59,881 bases of DNA from Clostridiales bacterium 1_7_47FAA. GTDB lineage: Bacteria; Bacillota; Clostridia; Lachnospirales; Lachnospiraceae. The position numbers and the translations under genes are program-made. Within the stretch, counting starts at the first letter, position 1; every line of letters begins with the position of its first letter. The stretch is from the NCBI GenBank assembly GCA_000155435.1, contig DS990260.1:2953147-3013027 (forward strand). The letters run 5' to 3'. This document shows, in pieces, positions 35,241 through 44,184 of this stretch. Below the pieces are notes generated by a model. That model did not search any database, was not told the DNA's origin, and saw only the letters and a program-made list of their open reading frames with translations.

Positions 35241-36260
35241 TCAATTTGCCGCCAGGCCATACCGTATCTTCTCAATGGTATTGATGATATGTGCAATCTC
35301 CCTCTCCTTGAAGTAAAGATAGGAGTTGAGTATGGCGATGGAGTATGGGTCTTTTCTTCTGGTCATCTGGTAAATCCTGTCAATAATCTCAAACGTCAGA
35401 TGGTCCAGATCCGGTTCCTCTGACTGGCGGATGACATCCAGCTTCCCATACCAGCTTCCCCGTATCAGCTCATAGAGCTGTGAAAGGTTCTCGGCCTCAG
35501 CCATCTTATTGATTTCCGCCTTGGTCAGATGAAGCTGTATGGGAATCAGCATGGCATATATCTCTCCCGGGGAAAGCTGGTAAAACTTCTTGGAGCGGCA
35601 CAGCCACTCAAGGTTCAGCATATCCATCCTGGTCCCAAAGCACTGGGACAGGATCCTGCGCTCCTCCTTGGACAGATACTTATCCTTTATCTTCCACATG
35701 GTCCTGAAATAAAGCATATCCAGGGCCGTCTCACAGGCCGGCAGGCTGGCCTTGCCGTTCTCAAGCATGAGATTTAACGGGCTGTAATACGGCGACCCTT
35801 TCAGGTTGCCCACAAACTCCGCCATCGAACCTGACTGGGACAGAAGAATCAGGTCAATGCTGGAATGGCGCTCGAAAAAGTCCTTAAACATGGACAGGTC
35901 CTGGCGCTGTTCCCTGTGTCCCACCGCGTTCCTTAAACAGGTCTTTATGATGCTTATCTCATAGTGCATGAAATACAGGTCCAGGAAACGTCTCTGCTTC
36001 AGGTTTGCGAACTTATACAGCTTTGCAAAATCCCTGTACTGTGAAAGGTTCAGGCGCTGCTCAATGCTGCCCCTGTGCATGTCCTTTTCCTCCGCCTCTT
36101 CGAATATCTCCCTGTAAGGCAGGAAGCGGCGCAGGTAATCCACTGCTTCAGGCACGCTTTCCAACGCGGCCATCTCTTCAAACTGTTCATCCTTAATGCG
36201 CCAACGCTCCATGGCTTTCACCTTGGTCGCAATGCCGCTGTAGGTAATCAGGCTGCCCAT
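35241..36260 (-). CDS. atpC: V-type ATPase subunit C (rotor-ring adaptor, d-type)
   Basis: 339 aa, all-helical. The three-fold repeated helical pattern and segments such as DLYFMHYEISIIKTCLRNAV, EERRILSQCFGTRMDMLNLEW and SPGEIYAMLIPIQLHLTKAEI match archaeal/bacterial subunit C, the funnel that seats the D/F shaft on the K ring. Start ATG 36260 lies four bases after the G/H gene. Confidence 0.93.
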   Translation of the reverse strand: MGSLITYSGIATKVKAMERWRIKDEQFEEMAALESVPEAVDYLRRFLPYREIFEEAEEKDMHRGSIEQRLNLSQYRDFAKLYKFANLKQRRFLDLYFMHYEISIIKTCLRNAVGHREQRQDLSMFKDFFERHSSIDLILLSQSGSMAEFVGNLKGSPYYSPLNLMLENGKASLPACETALDMLYFRTMWKIKDKYLSKEERRILSQCFGTRMDMLNLEWLCRSKKFYQLSPGEIYAMLIPIQLHLTKAEINKMAEAENLSQLYELIRGSWYGKLDVIRQSEEPDLDHLTFEIIDRIYQMTRRKDPYSIAILNSYLYFKEREIAHIINTIEKIRYGLAAN

Positions 36261-36264
36261 ACGC

Positions 36265-36576
36265 TCACTCCTTTATCATCTTCTGGAACAGGGCATCTGC
36301 ATACGCTGTGTGATAACGGTTATAATTATCTTCCAACTGTTTAAGAAGTGTCTCAAAATCCGATTTCTGCCGGGCAAGCATGGCTTCCATATCTGCTTCC
36401 ATCTTATGCCCGATATCAGCAATCCTGTGGGCTGTTTCCTGTTCAAGGCCGGCATCAAAAGAGGCAGTCTTGTCTTCCATCTCTTTGGCAAATGCTTTCT
36501 TGCGCACATTGGCCTCGTCCGCAATCGCACCGGCTGCTTCCTCTATCTCCCATAACTTGTTGATTACAGTATCCAT
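36265..36576 (-). CDS. V-type ATPase subunit G/H (peripheral stalk)
   Basis: 103 aa single long amphipathic helix (MDTVINKLWEIEEAAGAIADEA...KQLEDNYNRYHTAYADALF). It pairs with E in the stator. First gene of the operon G/H-C-I-K-F-E-A-B-D; GGAGG precedes it. Confidence 0.85.
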   Translation of the reverse strand: MDTVINKLWEIEEAAGAIADEANVRKKAFAKEMEDKTASFDAGLEQETAHRIADIGHKMEADMEAMLARQKSDFETLLKQLEDNYNRYHTAYADALFQKMIKE

Positions 36577-36627
36577 AGAGCTCCTCCTTTATAAATTCAT
36601 ATCACTTCATGATACTACTTTTTTCGA

Positions 36628-36645
36628 AAAAAACCAGAGGTTTTT
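36628..36645. terminator. Short hairpin upstream of the V-ATPase operon
   Basis: AAAAAACC and GGTTTTTT flank a three-base loop. It could stop transcripts coming from the DUF4145/SH3 gene. I could not fix a promoter for the V-ATPase operon in 36577-36826. Confidence 0.5.
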
Positions 36646-36826
36646 TAGAATTAGAATAAAATTTTAACAATTTCCTTATGGCAAAATGCCAAAAAGAGAA
36701 AGGATATTTTTTATCCTTCCTCTTTTTACCAGCATATATTCCAATATTTCCTATACAACTTCTACAAATTCCATATTATGGGACATTTCCAGCTTCTGAC
36801 AGTCCCGTCCGGCTCCTGTCCGGCCC

Positions 36827-37828
36827 CTACTGTCCGCCTGTCTCCCCGCCCTCAGTTGGCGCCACCTCGGTTTCGGCGACCGGCTCCACTTTTTCCAGGA
36901 ACCTGCTGGACACATACGCTTCCTGTCCCTCGTAGTTAATCACATCCCAGTCATTGCTGTAGCGCTTAACATAATCCACCTCATAACCGTTGGTAAGCTG
37001 GACCAGGATACGGCTGTCCGTGGACGGCTCCTTGCGGACATTCACGCTGTTGCCCTTAATCCGGTAAACCACTGCCGGCGGCTCTGTCTCCGGTTCAGTC
37101 TCGGGTTCCGGCGGCGGCGTGGGCGCAGGTTCAGTGGCAGCCGTGGTAACGGTAGGCGCCGTGGTGGTCTTATCCTTATCCTTGCCTCCCTTGGACCCCA
37201 AGGTCTGTATGACAACAATCAGCAGCACCACCGCAAGCACGGGAATCAGAAGTCTCCAGATATAATATACGGGGGACACCCGTCTGCGTTTTTTCTTCCT
37301 GGGCGCTCCCTGGCGGGAACCTCCTGAACCGGAAGGACGTCCCTGGCTTCTGCCTCCGCCCTGTCCGCCCCTTGAACCGGAACCTGACCGGCCCCCGGAA
37401 CCGGATGTCCTCACCGGCTGGCGGGAAGAACCTCCCCTGGATGCCTGTGACGGCCTGGATGACCGCCCCCCTGAAAACTCGTTGGCAAACACATAGACCT
37501 CCTGGGTCAGCAGCTGGTATGCCTGATTGGCATCATACGCGGCATCATCCCCTTCATGGACAGCCTTGTTGCCCAGGATACGGATGGTATGGTAATTATC
37601 CTTGGTTGCCTTATTAATCCACTGGCCCTCATAGAGCTGGTCAATGGTATCCGACAGATCCCCTTCCACCAGGCACGCGCGTTCCGCCATGCACCGCACC
37701 ATATACTCCAGGACCTGCCTTGCCTTAACCATCACAAGATTATATTCTTTTCGTACAATTAAACGTTCTGCCTCTTTCACGCCCAGTTGAATCTGCTGCC
37801 AGCTGGTCGTCCGCTCCATATTCGACAT
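36827..37828 (-). CDS. DUF4145 - linker - TM - SH3 membrane protein
   Basis: 333 aa. Residues about 5-115 form a DUF4145-like helical domain (ARQVLEYMVRCMAERACL; HTIRILGNKAVHEGDDA). A Ser/Gly/Arg-rich linker of about 75 residues ending KKKRRR leads to one TM helix (LLIPVLAVVLLIVVIQTL), then a Thr/Pro/Glu spacer and a bacterial SH3 domain (GNSVNVRKEPSTDSRILVQL) outside the cell. It may link a cytoplasmic nucleic-acid-type or partner-binding domain to the wall. The basic linker is likely disordered. ATG 37828 has AGGAGG six bases upstream. Confidence 0.75.
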   Translation of the reverse strand: MSNMERTTSWQQIQLGVKEAERLIVRKEYNLVMVKARQVLEYMVRCMAERACLVEGDLSDTIDQLYEGQWINKATKDNYHTIRILGNKAVHEGDDAAYDANQAYQLLTQEVYVFANEFSGGRSSRPSQASRGGSSRQPVRTSGSGGRSGSGSRGGQGGGRSQGRPSGSGGSRQGAPRKKKRRRVSPVYYIWRLLIPVLAVVLLIVVIQTLGSKGGKDKDKTTTAPTVTTAATEPAPTPPPEPETEPETEPPAVVYRIKGNSVNVRKEPSTDSRILVQLTNGYEVDYVKRYSNDWDVINYEGQEAYVSSRFLEKVEPVAETEVAPTEGGETGGQ

Positions 37829-38027
37829 AGCCTTCCTCCTTAGTATCGCAGATATCCGCCTATTATGTATAGTATAATCGATTTTTGGCAATTTTGCACT
37901 ATTAATTATAAAAAATCAGAAAAATAAGAAAAAAGTAAATTTTGTTGCAAATAGGCACTTCCAATGATAAAATAAGGCCTGCGGTTACTCAATAATAGTA
38001 CTGTTTTGGAAAGAAAGGAAAAATAAC

Positions 38028-38672
38028 ATGCGATTACGCCATATCCGCGGTGCAGAAGAGTCCATTGCATCCAGTCCCTATGTAATCCAGGAGCCGGAGA
38101 CAAGGCGCGGGAACTGGAACCAGGTCTTCTGCAACAGCAATCCCATCGAGATAGAGGTGGGGATGGGAAAAGGACGCTTCATCATGGAGCTGGCACAGAC
38201 CCATCCCGATATCAATTATATAGGCATAGAACGCTATTCCAGCGTACTCTTAAGAGGATTGGAAAAGCGTTCACAGCTGGAGCTTGACAACATCTACTTC
38301 ATGTGCATCGATGCCAAAACCCTGCCCGACATTTTTGCCCCCGGCGAGGTCAGCCGCATCTACCTGAACTTCTCAGATCCCTGGCCCAAGGACCGCCATG
38401 CCAAGCGCAGGCTGACTTCCCCTGCCTTCATGGGCGTGTACGGCAGGATCCTGGCCCCCGGCGGCACCGTGGAGTTTAAAACGGACAACCGGGAATTGTT
38501 TGAATATTCCCTGGAATCCATTCCCGCCTCAGGCTGGAACATCCTGGCCCATACATTTGACCTGCACGGCAGCCCCATGGCTGAAGGCAACGTGATGACT
38601 GAATATGAAATGAAATTCGCAGGAGAGGGCAAACCCATCTGCAAACTGATTGCCTCAAAACCCCAGCCTTAG
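38028..38672 (+). CDS. trmB: tRNA (guanine-N7-)-methyltransferase
   Basis: 214 aa. Methylates G46 of tRNA with SAM. EVGMGKGRFIMELA is the SAM loop, NYIGIERYSSVL follows, and FSDPWPKDRHAKRRL is the family signature with the catalytic Asp. Transcribed alone, divergent from the DUF4145 gene. Confidence 0.95.
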   Translation: MRLRHIRGAEESIASSPYVIQEPETRRGNWNQVFCNSNPIEIEVGMGKGRFIMELAQTHPDINYIGIERYSSVLLRGLEKRSQLELDNIYFMCIDAKTLPDIFAPGEVSRIYLNFSDPWPKDRHAKRRLTSPAFMGVYGRILAPGGTVEFKTDNRELFEYSLESIPASGWNILAHTFDLHGSPMAEGNVMTEYEMKFAGEGKPICKLIASKPQP

Positions 38673-38784
38673 GGAGCGCCGGGGGATGCATGTCCAGACA
38701 GGCCCGGTGACGCGGTGTCTGCACCAACTGACAGGGCGCGTCATATACTGTTACTAACAGAACCTTCTGCCGGAGGCGGTTTAT

Positions 38785-38937
38785 ATGGCATTGCCACCAG
38801 GAATCACAAAAAAGCTGTTACAGGCAACCAGTGACAAAACAGATTTAAACAAGCAGGCGCTCCGCCTGAGCCGTTCCTTTAAGGAAGTGAATAAAATCAT
38901 TGGTCCTGGTTCCAAAGCAAAGAAAAAAGAAAAATAA
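38785..38937 (+). CDS. Small basic protein of unknown function (50 aa)
   Basis: ATG 38785 has GGAGG eight bases upstream and the frame ends at 38937. The peptide (MALPPGITKKLLQATSDKT...) has a helical middle rich in Leu, Arg and Ser and ends in KAKKKEK. It has no TM segment. It is too short for most gene finders. Good ribosome site and clean composition support a real gene; I recognise no family. Confidence 0.6.
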   Translation: MALPPGITKKLLQATSDKTDLNKQALRLSRSFKEVNKIIGPGSKAKKKEK

Positions 38938-38955
38938 TTTTTTTGGCGAAAATGG

Positions 38956-38984
38956 TTGACATTTAACTTTCAAAGAGATATAAT
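38956..38984 (+). promoter_or_regulatory. Consensus sigma-A promoter of tRNA-Lys copy 1
   Basis: TTGACA and TATAAT, both perfect, with a 17-base spacer. Confidence 0.9.
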
Positions 38985-39027
38985 GTCGTTCGTGTCACCC
39001 GCAAGGGTTGAATGAAAACACGGGCAT

Positions 39028-39100
39028 GCGCCTTTAGCTCAGTTGGTAGAGCAGTAGACTCTTAATCTATTTGTCCAGGGTTCGAGTCCCTGAAGGCGCA
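39028..39100 (+). tRNA. tRNA-Lys (CTT), copy 1
   Basis: 73 nt, acceptor GCGCCTT/AAGGCGC, anticodon loop CTCTTAA (anticodon CTT), T-arm CAGGGTTCGAGTCCCTG. CCA not encoded. Confidence 0.96.
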
Positions 39101-39103
39101 CTT

Positions 39104-39152
39104 AAAAGGTCTGATTTTGCAGATATCGGAAGCTGCGGGGTCGGACTTTTTT
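39104..39152 (+). terminator. Terminator after tRNA-Lys copy 1
   Basis: A stem of about 15 bp (GGTCTGATTTTGCAG with CTGCGGGGTCGGAC) has a TTTT/GGGG wobble run and is followed by six T. Confidence 0.75.
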
Positions 39153-39236
39153 GTGGCTTTTTTGTGGCATGGAAGCGGCACAGGACGGAACGGGATTTGA
39201 AAGAATCTGAAAAATAAATTTTTTCTTAAAATATTC

Positions 39237-39265
39237 TTGACATTTTCTATGCATGGATATATAAT
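39237..39265 (+). promoter_or_regulatory. Consensus sigma-A promoter of tRNA-Lys copy 2
   Basis: TTGACA and TATAAT, both perfect, 17-base spacer. Copy 2 therefore has its own full transcription unit. Confidence 0.9.
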
Positions 39266-39302
39266 AGTGGACGTGTCACTTAAAGAAACAAAATAAACAT
39301 AT

Positions 39303-39375
39303 GCGCCTTTAGCTCAGTTGGTAGAGCAGTAGACTCTTAATCTATTTGTCCAGGGTTCGAGTCCCTGAAGGCGCA
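39303..39375 (+). tRNA. tRNA-Lys (CTT), copy 2
   Basis: Identical over all 73 nt to copy 1, 202 bases downstream. Confidence 0.96.
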
Positions 39376-39377
39376 CT

Positions 39378-39428
39378 AAAAGGTCTGACTTTGCAGATAC
39401 ATGAAGCTGCGGGGTCGGGCTTTTCTTT
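39378..39428 (+). terminator. Terminator after tRNA-Lys copy 2
   Basis: Homologous to the copy 1 terminator; one T of the wobble run is C, giving a C-G pair. Followed by TTTTCTTT. Confidence 0.75.
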
Positions 39429-39498
39429 GTTACGGACAAGTTTTCCTGTCACAGACAAATTTTATTTTAACCAGATTTTATTTTAATTAGGAGGCCTT

Positions 39499-40194
39499 AT
39501 GAAATATTTACACAGACTTGCCGGGATTGCGGCCGCATTCTGCATCATGATTGTCCTGTTCATCACTTCTGTGGAGGCAGTGGTCTACTGGACACCTGGA
39601 TATTTTGAAAAAGAATACACCAAATACAACGTGCTGGACAGCCTTCCGGCCATGACCATGGACGACCTTCTCCATGTGACGGACGAGATGATGGATTACC
39701 TGCGCGGGGACCGGGAAGACCTGCACGTGGAAACCACCATGGGCGGACAGCAGCGGGAGTTCTTCAATGAGCGGGAAATCGCCCATATGGAAGACGTGCA
39801 GGTGCTTTTCCTGAAGGCCATGTCCATCCGCACGGTCTGCCTCGTGCTCACGGTCCTGCTCCTGGCATTCATGGCAGCCACAAAGGCGCGGATGAGGAAG
39901 GTCCTGCCTCCTTCCCTCTGCATGGGCACAGGCCTGTTCTTTGGCCTTATAACGGCCCTGGGGCTTATCATATCCACGGACTTTTCCAGGTATTTCATCA
40001 TGTTCCACCATATTTTCTTTACCAATGACCTGTGGATCTTAGACCCGTCCACGGATATGCTGATCAACATTGTCCCGGAAGGATTTTTCATGGACACGGC
40101 CGCCCGTATTGCCCTTCTCTTCGGCTCATTATCCCTGATCCTCTTCGGTATATGCCTGTTCCTTACCATAAAAAACCAGAAAAAAGCCGCTTAA
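39499..40194 (+). CDS. TIGR01906 family integral membrane protein
   Basis: 231 aa. TM1 at residues about 8-30, then an extracytoplasmic domain with YTKYNV and MTMDDLLHVTDEMMDYLRG (the family mark), and three more TM helices (VCLVLTVLLLAFMAATK; GTGLFFGLITALGLII; IALLFGSLSLILFGICLF). Function is unknown across Firmicutes. AGGAGG lies six bases before the ATG. It is followed 78 bases later by the D,D-carboxypeptidase in the same direction. Confidence 0.75.
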   Translation: MKYLHRLAGIAAAFCIMIVLFITSVEAVVYWTPGYFEKEYTKYNVLDSLPAMTMDDLLHVTDEMMDYLRGDREDLHVETTMGGQQREFFNEREIAHMEDVQVLFLKAMSIRTVCLVLTVLLLAFMAATKARMRKVLPPSLCMGTGLFFGLITALGLIISTDFSRYFIMFHHIFFTNDLWILDPSTDMLINIVPEGFFMDTAARIALLFGSLSLILFGICLFLTIKNQKKAA

Positions 40195-40272
40195 TCCCCA
40201 TCCAGCCTTTACTTAAATCCAGAAATCTTTTATACTGTACAATAGGCTATTTATATGATTGGAGATTGTTGG

Positions 40273-41847
40273 ATGAAGCGATTATTCTCACTGTTCCTCT
40301 GTCTCTGTCTGTCCATGGGTGTTTTTACCATACGTGCGCTGGCTGCGCCGGAGTGGCCCTCCGATGTTTCCATTCAGGCGGACGGCGGTATTGTCATGGA
40401 CGCGGACACGGGAACCGTACTATACGGAAAGAATATGGACCAGCAGTATTATCCGGCCAGTATCACCAAGATACTGACTGCCTTGATTGTGCTGGAACGA
40501 TGTGACCTGGATGAAATGGTATCTTTTTCCCACGATGACGTGTATAACGTAGAAGCCGGCAGCAGCAGCGCGGGCATTGACGAAGGCGACGTGCTGACGG
40601 TCCGGGACTGTCTCTACGCCCTCATGCTGGCTTCTGCCAATGAAAGCGCCAATGCCCTGGCCTGCCATGTAAGCGGCTCCCGGGAGGAATTTGCAAAGCT
40701 GATGAACGAAAAGGCGGCAAGCCTTGGCTGTACCGGAAGCCATTTTGCCAACCCCAGCGGCCTTAATGATGAAAACCATTATACCACGGCCCATGACATG
40801 GCCCTGATTGCCAGGGAGGCCATCAAGAATCCTGAATTCCTGGCCATCAACGGCACCCGCAGCTACAAACTGGCCCCCACCAAGCGGACGCCGGAAGGCG
40901 GGTACGTGGCCAACCACCACAAGATGCTTAACAAGAATGAATCCGTCTACTATCCAGGCGCATTCGCAGGCAAGACAGGCTATACGTCCCTGGCCGGCAA
41001 CACCCTTGTGACCTGCGCCAAAAAAGACGGTATGACGCTGATTGCAGTGGTCCTTAACGGACACCAGTCACACTATTCTGACACAAAGGCCATGTTTGAC
41101 TTCGCCTTCCGCAACTTCCAGTCTTTAAAGGCAGTGGACTATGAGACCCAGTACAGGTCCGTGGAAAATGACATGACCATCGCGGGCATGACGGCCCGGG
41201 ACAGCATTTCCCTTGAACTGGACAAGAACGGGCGGGTGGTGATTCCCAAATCCGGGGATTTTGCGGATGTTAAGTCCACCCTCACCTATGACCTGGACAG
41301 CCAAAGTCCTTCGGACGCAGTGGCCTGCATCCGCTATACTTACAATGAACGCCCTGTTGGCTTCGTATACCTCTGTTCCGCCGGAATCAGGTCTGATGCC
41401 CGGACCGCCACACCGGCGGACGCAGGCGGGATTGGCGGACCGGTTCCGGACGGCGCCCACACGCCGTCACAGGACGGGGCTGGTAATCCTTCCCCGGCTG
41501 CCAATCCGGCCTCCCGGGACCAGACCCCGGCAGCGCCCACACGCCAGGACATCACCACCAAGGAAGGCACTGCCTCCAGTATACGCATACCGGCCAACAC
41601 GCTGACCATACTGGGAATCGTCTTTTCCCTGTGCGTCATCATAGCAATCGTGGCCGCCGTGAAAATACATGTAAAGCGCAAGGAAGAGGCCGACCTTCTG
41701 TTACGGCGGCAGCGGAGGCTTGAGCGTCTGGAGGACATCGGCTATTCCTCCTCTGAGTTTGACCGGCTTCTGGCTGAGCGCAGGGTATCATCCCCATCCA
41801 CACGCAAAACCAGAAGAAGCCGGCGCAAAAAATCTATTTTCCGTTGA
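40273..41847 (+). CDS. D-alanyl-D-alanine carboxypeptidase (DacF-like, class A low-MW PBP)
   Basis: 524 aa exported protein. Signal peptide at residues 1-25 (cleavage near RALAA). Serine active site S63-I-T-K66, SAN motif near residue 126 and KTG (AGKTGYTS) near residue 237 are all present. A Pro/Ala/Thr-rich spacer of about 80 residues leads to a C-terminal TM (LTILGIVFSLCVIIAIVAAV) and a basic cytoplasmic tail, so it is anchored by a true TM instead of the usual amphipathic helix. It trims pentapeptides in peptidoglycan. ATG 40273 has TTGGAG eight bases upstream. Confidence 0.9.
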   Translation: MKRLFSLFLCLCLSMGVFTIRALAAPEWPSDVSIQADGGIVMDADTGTVLYGKNMDQQYYPASITKILTALIVLERCDLDEMVSFSHDDVYNVEAGSSSAGIDEGDVLTVRDCLYALMLASANESANALACHVSGSREEFAKLMNEKAASLGCTGSHFANPSGLNDENHYTTAHDMALIAREAIKNPEFLAINGTRSYKLAPTKRTPEGGYVANHHKMLNKNESVYYPGAFAGKTGYTSLAGNTLVTCAKKDGMTLIAVVLNGHQSHYSDTKAMFDFAFRNFQSLKAVDYETQYRSVENDMTIAGMTARDSISLELDKNGRVVIPKSGDFADVKSTLTYDLDSQSPSDAVACIRYTYNERPVGFVYLCSAGIRSDARTATPADAGGIGGPVPDGAHTPSQDGAGNPSPAANPASRDQTPAAPTRQDITTKEGTASSIRIPANTLTILGIVFSLCVIIAIVAAVKIHVKRKEEADLLLRRQRRLERLEDIGYSSSEFDRLLAERRVSSPSTRKTRRSRRKKSIFR

Positions 41848-41932
41848 ACTTGCCATACCCATAGGTTATAATGTAGGGGGTTATCTGTAACGCCTACTTT
41901 AAAAGGAACCGCAGTTTGCAGGGGAGTGTGCA

Positions 41933-43042
41933 ATGAAAATCTTCCATAAGGAAAAGAGTGACCTGAAGGCTGCTGTCATGAACCTGGTTAGGAATCTTCC
42001 TATTACCATAGAGTATATGGCCGCAGCCACTTTAGTCTCTACCGTGTTTTTTTATTTCAGCACAAATGTAACCAATATTTCCATCATTTACACCCTGGCC
42101 ATCATCCTGATTGCCCGTGCAACAAGCTGTTACGGAGCCGGCATACTTGCATCGCTGTTCGGGGTCTTCTGGGTGAATTTTGCATTTACCTATCCTTATA
42201 TGACCCTTAATTTTACCATGTCAGGATATCCGATTACATTTGTGGGCATGATGCTGATTTCCTGCCTTGCCAGCAGTATATGCATCATGATTACCAAGCA
42301 GAACGTACAGCTCCAGGAAAAGGACCGTATGCTGCTGAATGCGGAAAAGGAGACCATGAAGGCCAACCTCATGCGCGCCATGTCCCATGACCTGCGCACC
42401 CCGCTTACCACAATCATCGGTTCCAGTTCCACCTATCTGAACCAGGAAGGTTCCATGACCGCCGAAGAAAAGCGTAAGCTGGTGCAGAACATAGAAGAAG
42501 ATGCCCAGTGGCTTCTCACCATGGTGGAGAACCTGCTGTCCGTTACCAGGATCCAGGACGAGCGCGGCGTGGCCACTGTAATTAAGACAGAGGAATCCCT
42601 GGAGGAGGTCATTTCCTCAGCCGTGGAGCGGTTCCGCAAACGGTTTCCGGATGTCCACGTCCACGTCTCCATACCGGAAAGCTTTATCATGGTCCCCATG
42701 GACCCCACCCTCATCGAGCAGGTCATCAACAATCTTCTGGAAAATGCATACTTCCATTCCGGAAGCCATGGACCCATTGACCTGCTGGCGGCAGCGGACG
42801 GTCCCTATGCGTCCATCACCATCCGTGACTATGGCAACGGCATCCGGCCGGAACTGTTAGACACCCTGTTTGACGGCGGAGGCGTCTCCGGCAACCAGAC
42901 CGGTGACAGCCACAAGGGGATGGGAATCGGCCTTACGCTCTGTAAAACCATCATAAATGCCCACGGCGGCCACATAGAGGCCAGCAATTACGAAAAAGGC
43001 GCCCTATTTACTTTTACCTTACCAGATTGGAGGGAATATTAG
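41933..43042 (+). CDS. KdpD-like sensor histidine kinase lacking the N-terminal Kdp domains
   Basis: 369 aa. Four short TM helices of the DUF4118 type (residues about 28-120), then HisKA with His152 in MSHDLRTPL and a HATPase domain (NNLLENA; GNGIRPELL; MGIGLTLCKTII). The KdpD-specific N-terminal sensor and Usp regions of about 370 residues are absent. It overlaps nothing and precedes its response regulator by three bases. Confidence 0.88.
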   Translation: MKIFHKEKSDLKAAVMNLVRNLPITIEYMAAATLVSTVFFYFSTNVTNISIIYTLAIILIARATSCYGAGILASLFGVFWVNFAFTYPYMTLNFTMSGYPITFVGMMLISCLASSICIMITKQNVQLQEKDRMLLNAEKETMKANLMRAMSHDLRTPLTTIIGSSSTYLNQEGSMTAEEKRKLVQNIEEDAQWLLTMVENLLSVTRIQDERGVATVIKTEESLEEVISSAVERFRKRFPDVHVHVSIPESFIMVPMDPTLIEQVINNLLENAYFHSGSHGPIDLLAAADGPYASITIRDYGNGIRPELLDTLFDGGGVSGNQTGDSHKGMGIGLTLCKTIINAHGGHIEASNYEKGALFTFTLPDWREY

Positions 43043-43045
43043 CTT

Positions 43046-43735
43046 ATGAACACAAGAGCCAGTATTATCATCATTGAGGACGAAAAGAACATCTGCAATT
43101 TCATAGAAACAGTCCTGACCCCGCAGAACTATCAGGTGACCTGTGCATATACGGGTACGGATGGACTGAAACTGATCAACACACACAAACCGGATGTGGT
43201 CCTGCTGGACCTGGGCCTTCCCGACATGGACGGCCTGGAGATCATACAGGAGGTCAGGGCCTACAGCTCTGTGCCCATCATCGTGATTTCCGCCAGGACC
43301 ATGGAGCGCAGCAAGGTGGCTGCCCTGGATATGGGCGCTGACGATTACCTTACCAAGCCGTTCGGCACAGCGGAGCTTCTGGCCCGCATCCGCACGGCCC
43401 TGCGCCACAGCCAGCGCAATGTCAGCGAAAACTCCAAATACGACGTGGGCGGCCTGCTGATTGACTTTGAGCGCCGTCTTGTCAAGGTGAATGACCAGGA
43501 AGTGCATCTGACACAGATTGAATACAAGCTGGTATCCCTGCTGGCCCAGAACGCAGGCAGGGTGCTGACCTATGAAACCATCATTTCCAAGATATGGGGG
43601 CCATTTGCGGACAGCGATAACCAGATACTCCGCGTGAACATGGCGCATATACGCAGGAAACTGGAAGAGAACCCAGCCGAGCCAAAGTATATTTTTACGG
43701 AGATTGGGGTGGGGTATAGGATGAGGGAGGAGTAA
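43046..43735 (+). CDS. OmpR-family response regulator (KdpE-like)
   Basis: 229 aa. Receiver with acidic pair E11-D12, phospho-Asp55 in VVLLDLGLPD and Lys in YLTKPFG; the C-terminal winged helix has EYKLVSLLAQNAGRVLTYETI and VNMAHIRRKLE. Partner of the upstream kinase. No kdpFABC operon is in the window, so the target is not visible. Confidence 0.92.
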   Translation: MNTRASIIIIEDEKNICNFIETVLTPQNYQVTCAYTGTDGLKLINTHKPDVVLLDLGLPDMDGLEIIQEVRAYSSVPIIVISARTMERSKVAALDMGADDYLTKPFGTAELLARIRTALRHSQRNVSENSKYDVGGLLIDFERRLVKVNDQEVHLTQIEYKLVSLLAQNAGRVLTYETIISKIWGPFADSDNQILRVNMAHIRRKLEENPAEPKYIFTEIGVGYRMREE

Positions 43736-43755
43736 GGGAGAAATTGGATTTGACG

Positions 43756-43800
43756 AGGCAGGGGATTGCGGGGAGGTACGCAACCTCTGCCTTGTTTTGT
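43756..43800 (+). terminator. Terminator of the two-component operon
   Basis: AGGCAGGGG-A-TTGCG pairs with CGCAA-CCTCTGCCT around an eight-base loop and is followed by a T-rich tail. Confidence 0.75.
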
Positions 43801-43809
43801 TCCCGGAGA

Positions 43810-44052
43810 CAGGGGCGGGAGGCGGACGGGGGTGGGATTCCTGGTTCCGGAAGCCTGGCCTGCTAACTCAAAAAGACGGCAAAAACAGGGCACCGCGCCA
43901 ACTCCCGAAGAAATCTTGATGATTTTTCGTCCGTGGGCGCTCTGCGCTCGGGCTTGGAAGCCCTCGCTCGACCCTGTTTTTGCCGCCTTTTTGAGTAAGC
44001 AGACCGGGCTTCCTCCACAAGGAATCCCACCCCCGCCCGCCTCCCGCCCCTG
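43810..44052. repeat. Second large branched palindrome (243 bp)
   Basis: Arms 43810-43890 and 43972-44052 are inverted copies over about 81 bp with few mismatches (shared blocks include AGGGGCGGGAGGCGG, GGTGGGATTCC and GGCAAAAACAGGG). The 81-base centre holds further stems, for example CGAAGAAATC with GATTTTTCG and GGGCTTGGAAGCCC. The sequence differs from the 27.5-kb element but the plan (long outer stem, inner hairpins) is the same. No open frame or transposase. Confidence 0.8.
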
Positions 44053-44120
44053 CCTCCTGCTAAGGTTGTGAAGAGGTTGCTGTGGCTTCCGGGCGCTGTC
44101 TGTGAAATATCAATGGATGG

Positions 44121-44172
44121 AAGATTGATAGTTAAAATTGATAGCTAAGATTAACAGCTAAGATTAATAGCT
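44121..44172. repeat. Four 13-bp tandem repeats
   Basis: AAGATTRAYAGCT-type units repeated four times, just past the exonuclease stop. Confidence 0.7.
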
Positions 44173-44184
44173 AATGGGGGTTGC

